Counted from the first letter of the stretch, positions 1 through 8,170 are shown. The stretch: 64,000 nt of DNA from Psychrobacillus psychrodurans (GCA_900114885.1 FOUN01000006.1:157949-221948); one strand, 5' to 3'. The notes: a model not told the origin generated them from the sequence alone. Made by a program: numbers and translations.

Positions 1-164
1 TCCCTATTTACGATCGCAATTTCTTCTTCTGGTGTAAGGGCAGACCCTTTTTCTTTTTCCGCATTATCGAGTGCAGATTTTAGTATGGTTAATACTCCTT
101 TAGCTAGCACGTCTTTCTCTTTCATGGCGCGTTTTATTTGGTCAAAAACTATCGTTTTCAACAT
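1..164 (-). CDS. yqeY: YqeY/GatB-like protein, 5' part only
   Basis: The gene starts at ATG 164-162, preceded by a GAGAGGAAG ribosome binding site, and runs off the left end of the window after 54 codons. The visible N-terminus reads MLKTIVFDQIKRAMKEKD, then a helix, then a TPEEEIAIV stretch. This is the layout of YqeY proteins: short (about 147 aa) all-helical proteins related to the tail of the GatB amidotransferase subunit. Their molecular role is poorly known; a tRNA-related function is usually assumed from the GatB homology. In Bacillus yqeY follows rpsU, but the upstream side here is not rpsU. The ferritin gene on the same strand lies 222 bp upstream and is separated by a terminator-like hairpin. 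Confidence 0.75.
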   Translation of the reverse strand, partial: MLKTIVFDQIKRAMKEKDVLAKGVLTILKSALDNAEKEKGSALTPEEEIAIVNR

Positions 165-283
165 AATTTATACTTCCTCTCTTTTATATTTACTTATTTA
201 TTAATGGTATAGATAATAAAACGTTTAGTCTAGAATCTTTTCTCGGTCTTGCTTCTCGGATACCCTAGTCCACCAAAAATAAG

Positions 284-329
284 AAAAGCTCAAGTGGATG
301 AAGAAAACTTCAGAACACAAGAGCTTTTT
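284..329 (-). terminator. Hairpin between ferritin and yqeY
   Basis: AAAAGCTC and GAGCTTTTT form the outer stem, with inner GTG/CAC and GAAG/CTTC pairs around an AAAA loop. The arms are A/T-flanked on both sides, so the hairpin could terminate either strand. Its position fits the end of the ferritin transcript on the minus strand. Confidence 0.5.
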
Positions 330-386
330 AGAAAAGTTATATTAACTTATCTCGCATTAACGAGCAGATTGGATCAAAATTATGTA

Positions 387-893
387 TTATGCTTCATCCG
401 GAGTGAAAGTTCTGGATGCTAACTCAGAATCTAGCATAAACATAGCATTGGAATCACTTTCAATACGTTTAATTTTGTTAATCAGCGTGTCAAATGATGC
501 CTCTTCCTCTACTTGCTCATCAATGAACCATTTTAAGAATGCCATCGTTGCATGTTCACGTTCATCTAATGCAATATCAGAGAGATGATAAATACGACGT
601 GTCACTTCTTTTTCATGTTTTAAGGAAGTTTCAAAAACATCTAAAGTCGAAGTAAATTCATTGCGCGGCTCGGCAAATCCATCAATTGTAGCTCGGTAGC
701 CTAAATCACTTAAAAAGTTATAAAACTTCATAGCATGGAAACGTTCTTCTTCTGCCTGAACTAAAAAGAAATTAGCAAATCCATCGTATGCTTCAGCGGT
801 ACAATAAGCGGCAGCAGCAAGGTACGTATGTGCAGAATAAAATTCAAAGTTCATTTGATCGTTTAATGCTTCATGTAAATTTTTAGACAACAT
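387..893 (-). CDS. ftnA: Ferritin (iron storage)
   Basis: A cytosolic ferritin subunit of 168 aa, the usual length for prokaryotic FtnA. It oxidises Fe2+ and stores ferric mineral in a 24-subunit shell. The ferroxidase residues sit exactly at E. coli FtnA numbering: Glu17, Glu50, His53, Glu94 and Gln127, with Glu130 as a possible third-site ligand. The four-helix bundle runs through the whole protein, and no haem-binding Met as in bacterioferritin is evident. The ATG at 893 follows GAGAGGAG. A sigma-A type promoter and a perfect Fur box lie just upstream (separate entries), which points to iron control. The gene is probably monocistronic. Confidence 0.93.
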   Translation of the reverse strand: MLSKNLHEALNDQMNFEFYSAHTYLAAAAYCTAEAYDGFANFFLVQAEEERFHAMKFYNFLSDLGYRATIDGFAEPRNEFTSTLDVFETSLKHEKEVTRRIYHLSDIALDEREHATMAFLKWFIDEQVEEEASFDTLINKIKRIESDSNAMFMLDSELASRTFTPDEA

Positions 894-935
894 TGTAAAA
901 CTCCTCTCATATTAGCAAGATTGAATTGCACTTTA

Positions 936-965
936 AGTATACAACTTTATCCATTTTAAAAACAA
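936..965 (-). promoter_or_regulatory. Candidate sigma-A promoter of ferritin gene
   Basis: On the minus strand TTGTTT (965-960) and TATACT (941-936) are separated by 18 bp, and transcription would begin near 929. The Fur box lies directly upstream of the -35 element. Confidence 0.5.
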
Positions 966-973
966 ATAATAAG

Positions 974-988
974 TGATAATGATTATCA
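974..988. promoter_or_regulatory. Fur box (perfect 7-1-7)
   Basis: TGATAATGATTATCA is a perfect match to the Bacillus Fur 7-1-7 consensus TGATAATnATTATCA. It differs from the PerR (TTATAATnATTATAA) and Zur (TCGTAATnATTACGA) consensus. Its centre is about 52 bp upstream of the inferred ferritin start point. It lies in the gap between the ferritin gene and the upstream yisP-like gene, both on the minus strand, so it can only serve the ferritin gene. Confidence 0.8.
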
Positions 989-1044
989 TTTAAACAAAGC
1001 ATTAAGAGGAGTTTCTTCTTTCACTTGGAGTTTTAAGTATACTT

Positions 1045-1866
1045 TTAAACTTCTGCTTGTACTTCCTCGACAGTTTGCTCTACTTCTGATCGGGTCATTT
1101 TTTCCTTCCCGTTCTTTAGTGCTTTCAATGTTTTGTGAGCAAGTGCAAGAGGTAATTTACAGAATAATAATATACTCTTCCGATTAATACTTTTGATGTA
1201 TTCATCGGCTTGCGCTAAATTGCCTGCTGCGTACTCGAACATATCCGACCGTGTCCATCCTTCTGGGAAGAATTGTACACCTCGCTGACTATCTTCGTCT
1301 TTATTTCGCAATATATTTACTGCTTGAAGTCCACGGCCGTATGCAATTGCCAATTCACGGTCCGTTTCAATATCTGCATTCCATTTCCACAAATCCGAAA
1401 GCATCACTCCAACAAGACCAGCTACGTAATAGGTATACTCATCGAGATCTTCTTTTGTCTTCACTTGCCAATTTTTACCTACCCATTTAGCCATTCCTTC
1501 TGCCATTTCACTAGTATAGGTTTTTACAGTTTCTAATAAGTCAGTAGGACAAATTTCCAGCCAATCTCCTAATCTAAGGGACACAGGAGGAAGTATGTCT
1601 TGATAGTCCTCTACCAGTTTCGCATACGCCTGCTTATCAAAATCTGCTAACAAGAGCTTACTTGTGGATAACAGTATTTCTTGTTTATCTTTTGGATCTA
1701 ATGATTCATGATCTTCAATCTCGTCTATTGCTCGCATGCATAAATAAGCAGAGGCAACCGCTTTTTTTAGTTTGGGTTCTAAAAAGGTGATTGGGATATA
1801 AAAAGTTCTACTTGTTTTCTTTAGCATGTCCATCGCTTCTTTTTGTAACGTTGCTACATCATGCAC
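1045..1866 (-). CDS. yisP: YisP-like squalene/phytoene synthase-family protein (farnesyl diphosphate phosphatase)
   Basis: A 273-aa all-helical trans-isoprenyl diphosphate synthase fold. The first aspartate-rich motif is intact (AIDEIED, around residues 46-52). The second motif reads NILRNKDED, with Asn where true squalene/phytoene synthases have the first Asp (usually LRDVxED). B. subtilis YisP has the same kind of substitution and was reported to hydrolyse farnesyl diphosphate to farnesol rather than condense two molecules, with a link to biofilm formation. Close similarity to YisP is also recognisable in the GRGLQAVNILRN and LLFCKLPLALA segments. No carotenoid or hopanoid genes flank it, which favours the phosphatase role. 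ATG 1866 has a GGGGGA ribosome site about 10 nt upstream. Confidence 0.75.
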   Translation of the reverse strand: MHDVATLQKEAMDMLKKTSRTFYIPITFLEPKLKKAVASAYLCMRAIDEIEDHESLDPKDKQEILLSTSKLLLADFDKQAYAKLVEDYQDILPPVSLRLGDWLEICPTDLLETVKTYTSEMAEGMAKWVGKNWQVKTKEDLDEYTYYVAGLVGVMLSDLWKWNADIETDRELAIAYGRGLQAVNILRNKDEDSQRGVQFFPEGWTRSDMFEYAAGNLAQADEYIKSINRKSILLFCKLPLALAHKTLKALKNGKEKMTRSEVEQTVEEVQAEV

Positions 1867-1887
1867 GATTAGTCCCCCGTTTCAATC

Positions 1888-2054
1888 AATTACGCCTCGG
1901 CGTAATTGCGTCCAGAAATTGAATTGAGCTTTGGCCTGCTTGGTTGCAGGTTAGGTAGCCGTTGTCGCATGGAAGCGACCCACATGGGCTAACACCCTTC
2001 AAAATCTATGACATCCGCCGGAGGCTTAACTTAAATTCTGCTGATTCAAGTTAA
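1888..2054. repeat. Structured dispersed intergenic element
   Basis: This fills most of the 280-bp gap between yisP and the Bmr-like gene. It begins with a 9-bp perfect hairpin (AATTACGCC-TC-GGCGTAATT, 1888-1907) and contains GTCGC...GCGAC and CCCACATGGG/CTAACACCC blocks. It ends in a TTAACTT...AAGTTAA hairpin (2026-2054). It is GC-richer than its surroundings and has no coding frame. I recall near-identical segments in intergenic regions of Lysinibacillus/Solibacillus-type genomes, so it is probably a dispersed element or small structured RNA. Its function and transcribed strand are unknown. Confidence 0.5.
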
Positions 2055-2146
2055 ATCTTATACACTCTATTGTATAGGATTTTCACAAAAAGATAAAATG
2101 ACTACCGTTTATGCGTAAGACAACTATAAAAGGTACAGCTATGTTG

Positions 2147-3331
2147 TTATTTTACTGTTTCCTTAAATACTATTTTTTGCTCCTTCCAAAATAACGAAAT
2201 TACAAAGCTAATTGCGAGTATAAACATTGCCAATACATATGGATAATCAATATGAACGTCAAATAAAATCCCTGCAATACTTGGCCCGATGATATTTCCT
2301 ATACTCGTAAACGTAGAGTTTAGTCCTCCAACAAAGCCCTGCTCATTTCCAGCTATTTTAGATAAATACGTGGTCAGCGCAGGTCTCATTAAGTCGAACA
2401 ACAAGAAAATCACAAAGGTCACGAGTAATATAGACCAGTAAGCTGAGACCTTAATCATCGCAAAAATGAATATCGTAGATACACCTATACAAATTTGTAT
2501 CAATCTAATTTCCCCAATTTTTCCTACAAGACGATCAAAGGTAAGTACCTGGAATATTATTCCTAGAACGCCACTTACAGTAATGATTAACGCAATATCC
2601 TTTGGCGTGAATCCATATTTATGATCTACAAATAGTGAATAAACTGTTTCAAAAGCAGCTAATCCAAAGCTAGATACTAGAATGATAATCATTGGAATCA
2701 AATAAATTGGTTCCAATACTTTTCGAAAACGTGGTTTAGCTACTCCTTCTTTTTCTTCCCGCTCTCTTTCAGGCTCCTTCAAAATAACAAGCGAAAATAC
2801 TCCTCCTATTAATCCTAGAGCCGCAGCAACAAAGAAAGGAAGTCTAGTTCCATATTCGGCTAAAAAGCCCCCAATTCCTGGTCCGATTATAAACCCAGCA
2901 CTGATTGCTGCTGCAACATAGCCCATCGCTTTTGGTCGATCTCTTAAAGAGGTAACATCTGCAACAAAAGCCGTCACGGCTGGCATAATGAATGCCGCAC
3001 TAATACCTCCTAATATTCTAGAAATATATAATACCTTCACATCTTGGCCAAGACCGAAGAGCATTTCCGACACCCCAAATATAAACATACCAATTACAAT
3101 AATTTTTTTTCGACCAATTGAATCTACCCATTTACCTGCAATTGGAGAAATTAACAATTGTGCGAATGCGAATGCCGCTACTAAATAACCCATTGTAGAA
3201 CCTTCTAAGCTCATTTCACGCATTAATGTAGGCATTACAGGAATAATTAGTCCCATTCCTAAAAATACAATAAATAAATTTATTAATACAAAATAAATCA
3301 CCTTATTTAAACCACTTCTTTGTGCAACCAT
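2147..3331 (-). CDS. bmr: Bmr/Blt-type multidrug efflux MFS transporter
   Basis: A 12-TM proton-driven DHA1 exporter of about 394 aa. The antiporter motif C (GFIIGPGIGGF, near residues 145-155) and motif A between TM2 and TM3 (GKWVDSIGRKK) are clear. Segments such as FDLMRPALTTYLSKIAGNEQG match B. subtilis Bmr/Blt closely. The likely start is ATG 3331, seven bases after AAGGAG, rather than TTG 3337 which touches the ribosome site. A MerR-family regulator lies immediately upstream on the same strand; in B. subtilis bmrR lies downstream of bmr. Expression is probably induced by lipophilic cations through the MerR-type promoter at 3477-3507. Substrate range cannot be read from sequence; assignment to Bmr or Blt is open. 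Confidence 0.85.
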   Translation of the reverse strand: MVAQRSGLNKVIYFVLINLFIVFLGMGLIIPVMPTLMREMSLEGSTMGYLVAAFAFAQLLISPIAGKWVDSIGRKKIIVIGMFIFGVSEMLFGLGQDVKVLYISRILGGISAAFIMPAVTAFVADVTSLRDRPKAMGYVAAAISAGFIIGPGIGGFLAEYGTRLPFFVAAALGLIGGVFSLVILKEPEREREEKEGVAKPRFRKVLEPIYLIPMIIILVSSFGLAAFETVYSLFVDHKYGFTPKDIALIITVSGVLGIIFQVLTFDRLVGKIGEIRLIQICIGVSTIFIFAMIKVSAYWSILLVTFVIFLLFDLMRPALTTYLSKIAGNEQGFVGGLNSTFTSIGNIIGPSIAGILFDVHIDYPYVLAMFILAISFVISLFWKEQKIVFKETVK

Positions 3332-3476
3332 CTTCAAACTCCTTATAATTCTGATTCAGCATATTCAGTCAATTACATAATGTCCACTTTAAGTAAACGG
3401 ATAATTAAATATGATTTCATATAATTATTCGAATTTTATTTTTAAATAAGTAATTATGAATTTGACTCTAATAATA

Positions 3477-3507
3477 AAAATAAACCCTATAGTTACTATA
3501 GGGTCAA
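3477..3507 (-). promoter_or_regulatory. MerR-type operator/promoter (or terminator) between regulator and Bmr-like pump
   Basis: A perfect 21-bp palindrome, ACCCTATAGT-T-ACTATAGGGT (3484-3504), is bracketed on the minus strand by TTGACC (3507-3502) and TATTTT (3482-3477). The spacer is 19 bp, the overlong spacer typical of MerR-activated promoters. The -35 hexamer overlaps the TGA stop of the regulator gene. The same hairpin followed by a T-rich stretch could also act as an intrinsic terminator. Confidence 0.6.
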
Positions 3508-4343
3508 GTAGTTTGAATTGGTATTTTAAGCTCCACTAAGAATTCATCCTCTTTGGAAGCTGTATAATTTATGGGCATCCATATATCATATACAATCGGG
3601 TTTACGACTATTTGGTGTTTTTCTATATAGCCGATTAACTTCTGGTAGCATACTTCATATTCATCGTTCTCTAAAACAAAAGAAATGCTAAGATACTCTC
3701 CAGCTGGTAATGTGCTAATTTCTACATCTTCATATTTTTCTTTAAAATCCTTGTCTGTCACAATATATGCAAATAGATAATCATAGTTAATATCGTATAA
3801 GAATTCATACCTCTGCAAAGGAAATGCTCCACCATATAACGTATCAAATATACTACCTTCATCCTCTAACACCTTACTTATACGTCCAAATTCTCTATTT
3901 GGGATATCATCCACTTTCATATTATCGGTTTTTATCTTCACTATTTTTTGAGCTGGTTCTTTCTTAATTGATATGGTCATCATATTCGGATCCAATGCAA
4001 AAGCTTGTATTTGCTCTTTTTTCCTTTGCAGTACCTGCTTCGTCTTCTTAAGCCGTTGAAATTGTTCTTCAATTCTTTTCTCTTGGTTCTCAAGATATAC
4101 AACTAGCTCTTCTGGCTTTAATGTTAAGGCAGATTGAACTTCCTCTAACGATAACCCAAGATACTTTAATGATTTTATAATATCCAAATAATACAATTGT
4201 GTATTACGGTAATATCTATATTGATTACTTGGATTTATCTCAATAGGTTTGAACAAGTTTATCCGGTCATAGTATCGTAAGGTTTGAACGGATATATTAC
4301 TTAGCTTTGCAACTTCACCTATCGTCAAATAATGAATTTTCAA
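3504..4343 (-). CDS. bmrR: MerR-family multidrug-sensing regulator (BmrR/BltR-like)
   Basis: A 279-aa protein with an N-terminal MerR winged helix (TIGEVAKLSNISVQTLRYYD, residues 7-26), a coiled-coil dimerisation helix around residues 80-120, and a C-terminal effector domain of the GyrI/BmrR drug-binding type (about 125-279) ending in KEDEFLVELKIPI. Length and layout equal B. subtilis BmrR (278 aa). It should bind the dyad at 3484-3504 and, with a cationic drug bound, activate the pump gene downstream. It starts at TTG 4343 with GGGGAG upstream. A 14-bp palindrome (4364-4377) just ahead of the start may be an autoregulatory site. Confidence 0.85.
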   Translation of the reverse strand: MKIHYLTIGEVAKLSNISVQTLRYYDRINLFKPIEINPSNQYRYYRNTQLYYLDIIKSLKYLGLSLEEVQSALTLKPEELVVYLENQEKRIEEQFQRLKKTKQVLQRKKEQIQAFALDPNMMTISIKKEPAQKIVKIKTDNMKVDDIPNREFGRISKVLEDEGSIFDTLYGGAFPLQRYEFLYDINYDYLFAYIVTDKDFKEKYEDVEISTLPAGEYLSISFVLENDEYEVCYQKLIGYIEKHQIVVNPIVYDIWMPINYTASKEDEFLVELKIPIQTT

Positions 4344-4363
4344 GTAATCTCCCCGTTTCTTCT

Positions 4364-4377
4364 CAAGAAATTTCTTG
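4364..4377. promoter_or_regulatory. 14-bp palindrome upstream of MerR gene
   Basis: CAAGAAATTTCTTG is a perfect palindrome 21 bp upstream of the regulator's TTG start. It overlaps the expected 5' untranslated region, downstream of a TATAAT at about 4392-4397 on the minus strand. A role as operator is inference. Confidence 0.3.
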
Positions 4378-4558
4378 TGTCTACATTTTCATTATATAGC
4401 TCTCCCAATACAACCTCTAGTATCAACGGCGTATTCCAATAATATCTGAGTAAAGTGAATTGATTACTAAATAGATAGAAGGATACATAACTTTAGTAGA
4501 TTGATCAAATGAAGAGTTCGGGATGTATATAGATAAAATAACCGAGAGAAAATAGACC

Positions 4559-4794
4559 CTGGGACAGAACCCAAAACAGCATTTTTCTCTGTGGGAAAAA
4601 TGCTGTTTTTTTTGCTGTGCACAAAATTGATTTCCATTCCAGGGACGCTTTCCACGGGCGTTGCCTGAGCCTGTAGTCTAAGGCGTCACGCTATCCCCGT
4701 AGGAGTCGCCCCTCCATTCCAATCAATTTCATTAAATATCCATTATTTGGTAAATATTTCTCCTTATTCAATAAAATTTCTATTTCTGTCCCAG
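4559..4794. repeat. MITE-like Bacillales repeat with 11-bp terminal inverted repeats
   Basis: CTGGGACAGAA (4559-4569) and TTCTGTCCCAG (4784-4794) are perfect terminal inverted repeats around 236 bp without a coding frame. Inside are a strong hairpin with a T8 tail (4573-4612; 15-bp arms, terminator-like) and a GC-rich core (ACGCTTTCC...GTAGGAGTCG). The core resembles a repeat family I know from many Bacillales genomes; the core of 21511-21626 has the same architecture on the other strand. The rest of the 4344-4975 gap shows only AT-rich sequence and the terminator at 4930-4965. Confidence 0.6.
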
Positions 4795-4929
4795 CCCCTT
4801 AACGATACTATACAAAATAGTAGCCTTCTTAATTCAAATTGGATTACAAATAATTGGATCACTCTTTAAAACCCGACCAATTTCATCTAAGCAATACCTA
4901 GTGTTCACCGGAAATTTTTATTTTTCTTC

Positions 4930-4965
4930 AAAAAATCTACCCCTAAATTACGGGATAGATTTTTT
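4930..4965 (-). terminator. Intrinsic terminator of the 4976-6634 gene
   Basis: On the minus strand AAAAAATCTATCCC and GGGGTAGATTTTTT pair around GTAATTTA, 11 bp after the stop codon. It is symmetric and could work in both directions. Confidence 0.8.
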
Positions 4966-4975
4966 AAATTGTACT

Positions 4976-6634
4976 CTATTCAATTCCTTGAATTATTACC
5001 TCTTTTACCGGCAAGAAAAGTTCTCCTGTATTTAAGAAAGTCACTTGTACTTTATCTCCTTCTTGCATATAAACTGCAAGAGGTGCTACTTCTGAAGATA
5101 CGATATAGCTTTGTTTGTTATCCAATAGGAACGACACTTGTGTAAAGTCACCTACACGTTCCTTAAAGACACGTACAACTGTACCGGCTATCGACTTCTC
5201 TTCAGCATCGGAGCTACCGTCTACGGAGCTTCCTCCACGTTGAATTGCTGTTTTATATAGTTTTAACGCTTCGTTTGGCGTATTGCCATAGACAGAGATC
5301 TCTGGATTTGCAGCTGATACTATAAAGTAATTTTGCAGGAATCCATTAGAGTCTAATACTGGTGTTAACCAGCTTGCTTCTCCGTAAAAATTGTACAATA
5401 CCGGCATTTCGCCAGACCATTTTTTTTCGATAAATTTCTTTTCAATAATTTGCAGTGCTCCTTGAGAGTCCATATAAGAATCCTCTAGGTTTCCTGTGTA
5501 GAAAGTAGCTTCACCAGTTCGCCCGTCTGTTAAAGAGTAACCTAGCATCGAATCTACTCCCTCCTTCGGACTCGTAAAGTCTGTAAAGTAATACATTTGT
5601 CCGTCTTCACCAAATATTGGACTTACATTCGCTTCGGTTCCTTCATCTGACGGTAATCTCACATCTTTTTTACCAAATAGACTGTTGATGAATCCATGAA
5701 CGTACTTACCAAAATAGCTATTTTGCAAGCTCACTGTTTCAGGAGATACTGCCCCATCTATAAACGTTGGTACGTCTGCTATTTCATAGGAATCTGTCTG
5801 ACCTGTAGCTGGATCGACCGCCACGATTCCTTTTACTTCAAATCCATTACGTGCAGAGATGAAGCTACCGTAAGATCTGATGTAATATGGTTTTCCATCC
5901 TCGTCAATTTCTAATTGAGGGTCTCCATAGAAAATTTTAGTTGGATGCTTCATACGCATATGTCTTTCTAAGTTTTTATGGAAATAAGAAGATGGTGTAT
6001 AACTCATTTCAGCCTCTACAAATTTTGGATTATCCGATGAGTCGGTTGCACTCATTGTAAAATAACCCGGTGTAACGTCTCCATTCCACCACTTGAAAAG
6101 TCCTGAAAATTCTACTGGAGCAATGTATACATACTCATCTTTTACTTTTTGAATTTGTAAGCTTCCTAATTCATAATAACTCGTATTTGGTACTTGCCCA
6201 AAAGCTTTTTTCATCTTATTGCGTGCAAACTTTGGCGGTACACTAGCAGGTGTCTTCGTTTCGTCAAATGCTTCAATTTCAACCTCTTGCTGCATTTCTG
6301 CCACTTTGTATTTTTCGTCTGCATTCCAAAAAGACGCTGTTAACATGAAGATAGTCAATACCAGACTTCCTAAAAACAGAATACCTTTTGCTTTTTGCTC
6401 TTTACCTTTTGCAAGCACCATCCCTGCTAATGTTGCAATAACTAGTAATGGCCATAACGCTGTCCAATTACGATCTAAGTTCGTTACATAATATATAATC
6501 GCAAGTACGATAAAAGTTAAAACCGATAGACCAATGATGGAAGTTACCATGTCTTTTCTTTTAGCTGTCAACGGGACTACTAACAATGCGGTAAGTATCG
6601 CTGCAACTGCCGAAATAATAAATACGCTGGTCAT
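4976..6634 (-). CDS. Uncharacterised membrane-anchored protein with large extracytoplasmic domain
   Basis: I do not recognise a characterised family. The 552-aa protein begins with four predicted membrane helices (about residues 4-24, 30-50, 60-77 and 84-104). A soluble region of about 440 residues follows. It is rich in Tyr and Phe and contains beta-type, periodically similar segments (PTKIFYGDPQLEIDEDGKPY; ANVSPIFGEDGQMYYF) that read like repeats of a beta-propeller or PepSY-like fold. The last 70 residues (from SIAGTVVRVFKERVGDF) look like an OB-fold or small beta-barrel. No enzyme motif is visible. It is followed by its own terminator and is probably monocistronic. Similar proteins are annotated only as hypothetical in Bacillales. 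Confidence 0.6.
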   Translation of the reverse strand: MTSVFIISAVAAILTALLVVPLTAKRKDMVTSIIGLSVLTFIVLAIIYYVTNLDRNWTALWPLLVIATLAGMVLAKGKEQKAKGILFLGSLVLTIFMLTASFWNADEKYKVAEMQQEVEIEAFDETKTPASVPPKFARNKMKKAFGQVPNTSYYELGSLQIQKVKDEYVYIAPVEFSGLFKWWNGDVTPGYFTMSATDSSDNPKFVEAEMSYTPSSYFHKNLERHMRMKHPTKIFYGDPQLEIDEDGKPYYIRSYGSFISARNGFEVKGIVAVDPATGQTDSYEIADVPTFIDGAVSPETVSLQNSYFGKYVHGFINSLFGKKDVRLPSDEGTEANVSPIFGEDGQMYYFTDFTSPKEGVDSMLGYSLTDGRTGEATFYTGNLEDSYMDSQGALQIIEKKFIEKKWSGEMPVLYNFYGEASWLTPVLDSNGFLQNYFIVSAANPEISVYGNTPNEALKLYKTAIQRGGSSVDGSSDAEEKSIAGTVVRVFKERVGDFTQVSFLLDNKQSYIVSSEVAPLAVYMQEGDKVQVTFLNTGELFLPVKEVIIQGIE

Positions 6635-6748
6635 TTTCTCAAACCCTCTCTTTTTTCTGTCTAGTTATACTACGGATGAAAAGGAATATGGTTTCATAAA
6701 TACAACACGAAAACGATAGCATTTTATACTTCAAGCAAAAATAACTAA

Positions 6749-7978
6749 CTAAGCATTTGCTATGACCTTACAATCTTTTTCTTTTACTTTAAAACCTTTT
6801 TTCCATGATACAACTACGAAGAACAAAGAAAGTAATAAAATTGCACTTAATACTATGAAACAATAAATGATGAGCTCTGAAGATACCATTTCAGTAAAGA
6901 GAGCAAGTAAAAGGATCCTGATTAAAAGACCTAATGTACGAAACAAGCTATCGACCCTCCCTATTATATTATTAGGAATAGAGTCCATTAAGAAAGAGTT
7001 TCTAGCAACTCTAGTACTGCTGTTACCTATTGCCAAAAATAACATAAGTGATAGATATACAGGTAAATCTACGAACACGATTAATGATATAGCAATCGTA
7101 TAAACGAATACTCCCAAGATAATCGTTTTCTCATTTCCTAATTTACTTGATAATGTTGGTACGAAGACCCCTGCAATTATTGCTCCTATTGCATAAATCA
7201 TCCCTTGAATTCCATAAACACTCGCGTCTGCTTTAAGTACATCCACTAAATAGACAGGGAATAAATAATTCGTTAGCATCACACCAATGAAAGGCATGAA
7301 AGAAAATAATAAAAAAATAAACATGGAAGGACGCGTTATCATATATCTAAGTCCTTCGCTTACTTGCGATTTAACGACTTTCCCTGTCTTTTCAATGGAT
7401 AATCTCACATACGGTAGCTTCAAGTAAAAATAGATGGCAGCGCCGTAAGACATCGTATCCAGTAATAAAATATAGTGTAAATCCCATTTTAACAATAAGA
7501 TACTAGCTAAAGCACCCGCAATCATACTGGAAAGCTGTCCTTGCACCTCCATCGTTCCGTTTAGTGATTTATATTGGTCCTTCGTAAATATTTCTTGATT
7601 TAAAGCAAACATTGTCGGATAAAAAATGGTGTAGTATAAACTACCAATCATATAAATAATCATATAATGCCAAATTTCATATGATAGGCCAAGAAATCCT
7701 ATGAGGGAAAACATAAACAATAGAGTAAAGCATATGATTTCACTTGTTACTAATAATTTTTTTCGAGATACTTTGTCCACCAAGTTCCCTACAAATGGTG
7801 TAAGGATAAAACTTAAAATGGTCATACCAATCGTTATATACCCAAATACCTTATTGCCATTATCACTGGATACAAGCATCCATGGTATCGCAATCATCGT
7901 TATTCCCGAACCAATAGAGGAAGCAATATTAGCGAAAATAATGAGGCGGAATCGGGAGTCTTTGTATAGATTTTTCAT
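6749..7978 (-). CDS. MFS exporter, DHA3 (macrolide efflux-like) family
   Basis: About 409 aa and 12 hydrophobic segments. The N-terminal FRLIIFANIASSIGSGITMI and the loop GNLVDKVSRKKLLV (motif A) are typical of the MFS_3/DHA3 group that includes MefA-type macrolide exporters and many exporters of unknown substrate. The preferred start is ATG 7978, eight bases after AAGGGG; GTG 7987 overlaps the ribosome site. No regulator or biosynthetic gene accompanies it, so the substrate is unknown. Confidence 0.75.
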   Translation of the reverse strand: MKNLYKDSRFRLIIFANIASSIGSGITMIAIPWMLVSSDNGNKVFGYITIGMTILSFILTPFVGNLVDKVSRKKLLVTSEIICFTLLFMFSLIGFLGLSYEIWHYMIIYMIGSLYYTIFYPTMFALNQEIFTKDQYKSLNGTMEVQGQLSSMIAGALASILLLKWDLHYILLLDTMSYGAAIYFYLKLPYVRLSIEKTGKVVKSQVSEGLRYMITRPSMFIFLLFSFMPFIGVMLTNYLFPVYLVDVLKADASVYGIQGMIYAIGAIIAGVFVPTLSSKLGNEKTIILGVFVYTIAISLIVFVDLPVYLSLMLFLAIGNSSTRVARNSFLMDSIPNNIIGRVDSLFRTLGLLIRILLLALFTEMVSSELIIYCFIVLSAILLLSLFFVVVSWKKGFKVKEKDCKVIANA

Positions 7979-8088
7979 TTGTAGCACCCCTTAACTTTAT
8001 CTTATTATTTCACTATAATTGAAAATTCAGCAATTTAGTTCAGTCATTGGTCTTGAGTCTTTCTCATACATTTGACGGAAGAAAAGAA

Positions 8089-8170
8089 CAAAAGCGCAAG
8101 TCTCTAAGTAAGCACTGACAACGTTCTTCTGCGACGAACTTTGCGCAGGAGCAAGCGTCAGAGTTGGACG
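8089..8170. repeat. Bacillales-type extragenic repeat
   Basis: The block starting AAAAGCGCAAGTC and ending near GAGTTGGACGG is GC-richer than the flanks. It contains paired CTGAC/GTCAG and GTTC/GAAC arms. Its start resembles the AAAAGCGGAAG-type repeats at 21215-21335 and (reverse strand) 52211-52275. No coding frame. Confidence 0.35.

Noticed and set aside
1045..1866. Carotenoid biosynthesis gene (phytoene synthase)
   Set aside because: The second Asp motif is altered as in YisP and no desaturase or other carotenoid genes are near.
4467..4655. 62-codon minus-strand frame
   Set aside because: It falls across the end of the MITE-like repeat, has no ribosome site and no protein-like pattern.
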